NCBI GenBank assembly: GCA_020634935.1
Contig: JACKAT010000032.1
Coordinates: 1-61,861, forward strand
Origin: Anaerolineales bacterium
Lineage (GTDB): Bacteria; Chloroflexota; Anaerolineae; 4572-78; J111
Length of the DNA: 61,861 bases
Reading direction: 5' to 3'
In this document: positions 61,257-61,861 of the stretch, in pieces
Layout: each line of letters opens with the position of its first letter
How positions within the stretch are numbered: the first letter of the stretch is position 1
The notes under the pieces: generated by a model
What the model was told of the DNA's origin: nothing
The model's input: only the letters and a program-made list of their open reading frames with translations
Database searches by the model: none
Translations under genes and position numbers: made by a program

Positions 61257-61861
61257 TTAATCGCCTAAACTGATGCCCAACCCACGGGCTGTTTGAACCA
61301 GGTCGCCGTTGTAGGGAACATATTTCTGCCGGGCCACAATCTTCCAGATGTCGATAGCCCTAATCTCCGTGCCTCGCAGCGAGACCATCGTTCCGGTCCG
61401 TCCCTGAGCAATCAGATGGACCGCCTCAGCGCCGAAACGGGTGCAAAGAACCCGATCAGATGCCGTCGGCGACCCCCCTCGCTGCAAGTGGCCCAACACG
61501 ACCTCGCGAACATCGTGATCGCCACAGCGGCCTTTGAGTTGGTTGACCAGCCACTTAGCAACACCGCCTAAACGCGCCATTCCGCCTTCTTCCCGCTCTT
61601 TGAGATACATTGCGTCGCCATCTTCGGGTTTGGCGCCTTCTGCCACCACAATGATGGTGAAATTAGCCCCGAAACTATCTCGCCAGGCGATCTGTTTTAA
61701 CAGCGGTTCTAACTTAAAGGGGATCTCCGGAATGAGAATGATGTGCGCCCCGGCCCCGATGCCGGCATAAAGGGCAATCCAGCCGGTATCACGGCCCATA
61801 ACCTCGACAACCATAACCCGGTTGTGGCTGCTGGCCGTGGTGCGAATCTGGTCGATGGCGT
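61257..61861 (-). CDS. pfkA: 6-phosphofructokinase, C-terminal part (cut by window end)
   Basis: The C-terminal 200 residues of an ATP- or PPi-dependent 6-phosphofructokinase (fructose 6-phosphate to fructose 1,6-bisphosphate). The frame is open to the window edge, so the N-terminus and the nucleotide-binding GGGDG motif are outside. Visible motifs are VVEVMGRDTGWIALYAGIG (the fructose-6-phosphate-binding MGR), VVAEGA and VLGHLQRGGSPTASDRVL with the binding His and Arg. Identification is firm; which phosphoryl donor it uses cannot be told from this part. Confidence 0.93.
   Translation of the reverse strand, partial: AIDQIRTTASSHNRVMVVEVMGRDTGWIALYAGIGAGAHIILIPEIPFKLEPLLKQIAWRDSFGANFTIIVVAEGAKPEDGDAMYLKEREEGGMARLGGVAKWLVNQLKGRCGDHDVREVVLGHLQRGGSPTASDRVLCTRFGAEAVHLIAQGRTGTMVSLRGTEIRAIDIWKIVARQKYVPYNGDLVQTARGLGISLGD

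Noticed and set aside
1..61861. tRNA, rRNA, integrase, transposase or att site
   Set aside because: None could be recognised on either strand; small RNAs without strong motifs could be missed by eye.

Overview
The window looks like a chromosomal segment of a Chloroflexota bacterium, most likely Anaerolineae or a close relative. This is inferred from protein families only: a DUF1670 fusion, 7TM-GAF sensors, zinc-ribbon membrane proteins, a LysM/M23 lipoprotein, a SARP-type STAND regulator and an exosortase O-like protein. No rRNA or tRNA gene was seen, so the placement is inference. The window opens inside parA and closes inside pfkA, so both ends are cut genes.

Layout. 0-1.4 kb: parAB. 1.4-5.2 kb (minus): patatin/cNMP protein, GAF histidine kinase, DUF3307 membrane protein. 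5.4-13.1 kb: cell-wall functions (TPR-L,D-transpeptidase, MltG, LysM-M23 lipoprotein) with an MBL-DUF1670 fusion and a zinc-ribbon protein. 13.6-16.6 kb: GH44 glycanase and a TPR lipoprotein. 16.9-21.5 kb: a GC-rich exosortase plus one multi-pass PEP-CTERM/VIT/VWA protein, which looks like a dedicated enzyme-substrate pair. 21.7-23.3 kb: DedA protein and a hypothetical. 23.3-24.75 kb: a gene-free 1.5 kb stretch full of repeats. 24.75-30.5 kb: gamma-carbonic-anhydrase-like protein, CarD, GH42, CPBP protease, hypothetical, YtxH-like. 30.6-31.95 kb: a frameshift-riddled yqeC-mocA locus. 32.2-39.1 kb: DUF4469 protein, then a solute-binding protein, an AfsR-like regulator and a truncated paralogue of the binding protein.

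39.5-60 kb is the most unusual part. A STAND-like ATPase with a C-terminal OmpR-type winged helix is followed by a subtilase, a 72-aa protein, a 655-aa unknown protein and an operon of mostly unknown proteins. That operon holds a 31-residue-repeat protein with a tail-fibre-like end, two large unknowns, a small membrane protein and a beta-helix protein. Four promoters in this stretch (before the subtilase, the 72-aa gene, the 655-aa gene and the operon) share one architecture: about five 11-bp direct repeats (consensus near yCCACTyAATC) in phase, the last starting exactly 27 bp before a TAnnCT -10 box, with no -35 box. This looks like an undescribed regulon, probably read by the neighbouring winged-helix ATPase. 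The cluster is closed by a 1256-aa 7TM-GAF-ATPase fusion whose ATPase resembles the first regulator.

The window is also rich in small repeats: a 9-bp minisatellite family at three loci, tandem arrays of 14, 22, 24 and 41 bp, and many unrelated REP-like palindromes between genes.
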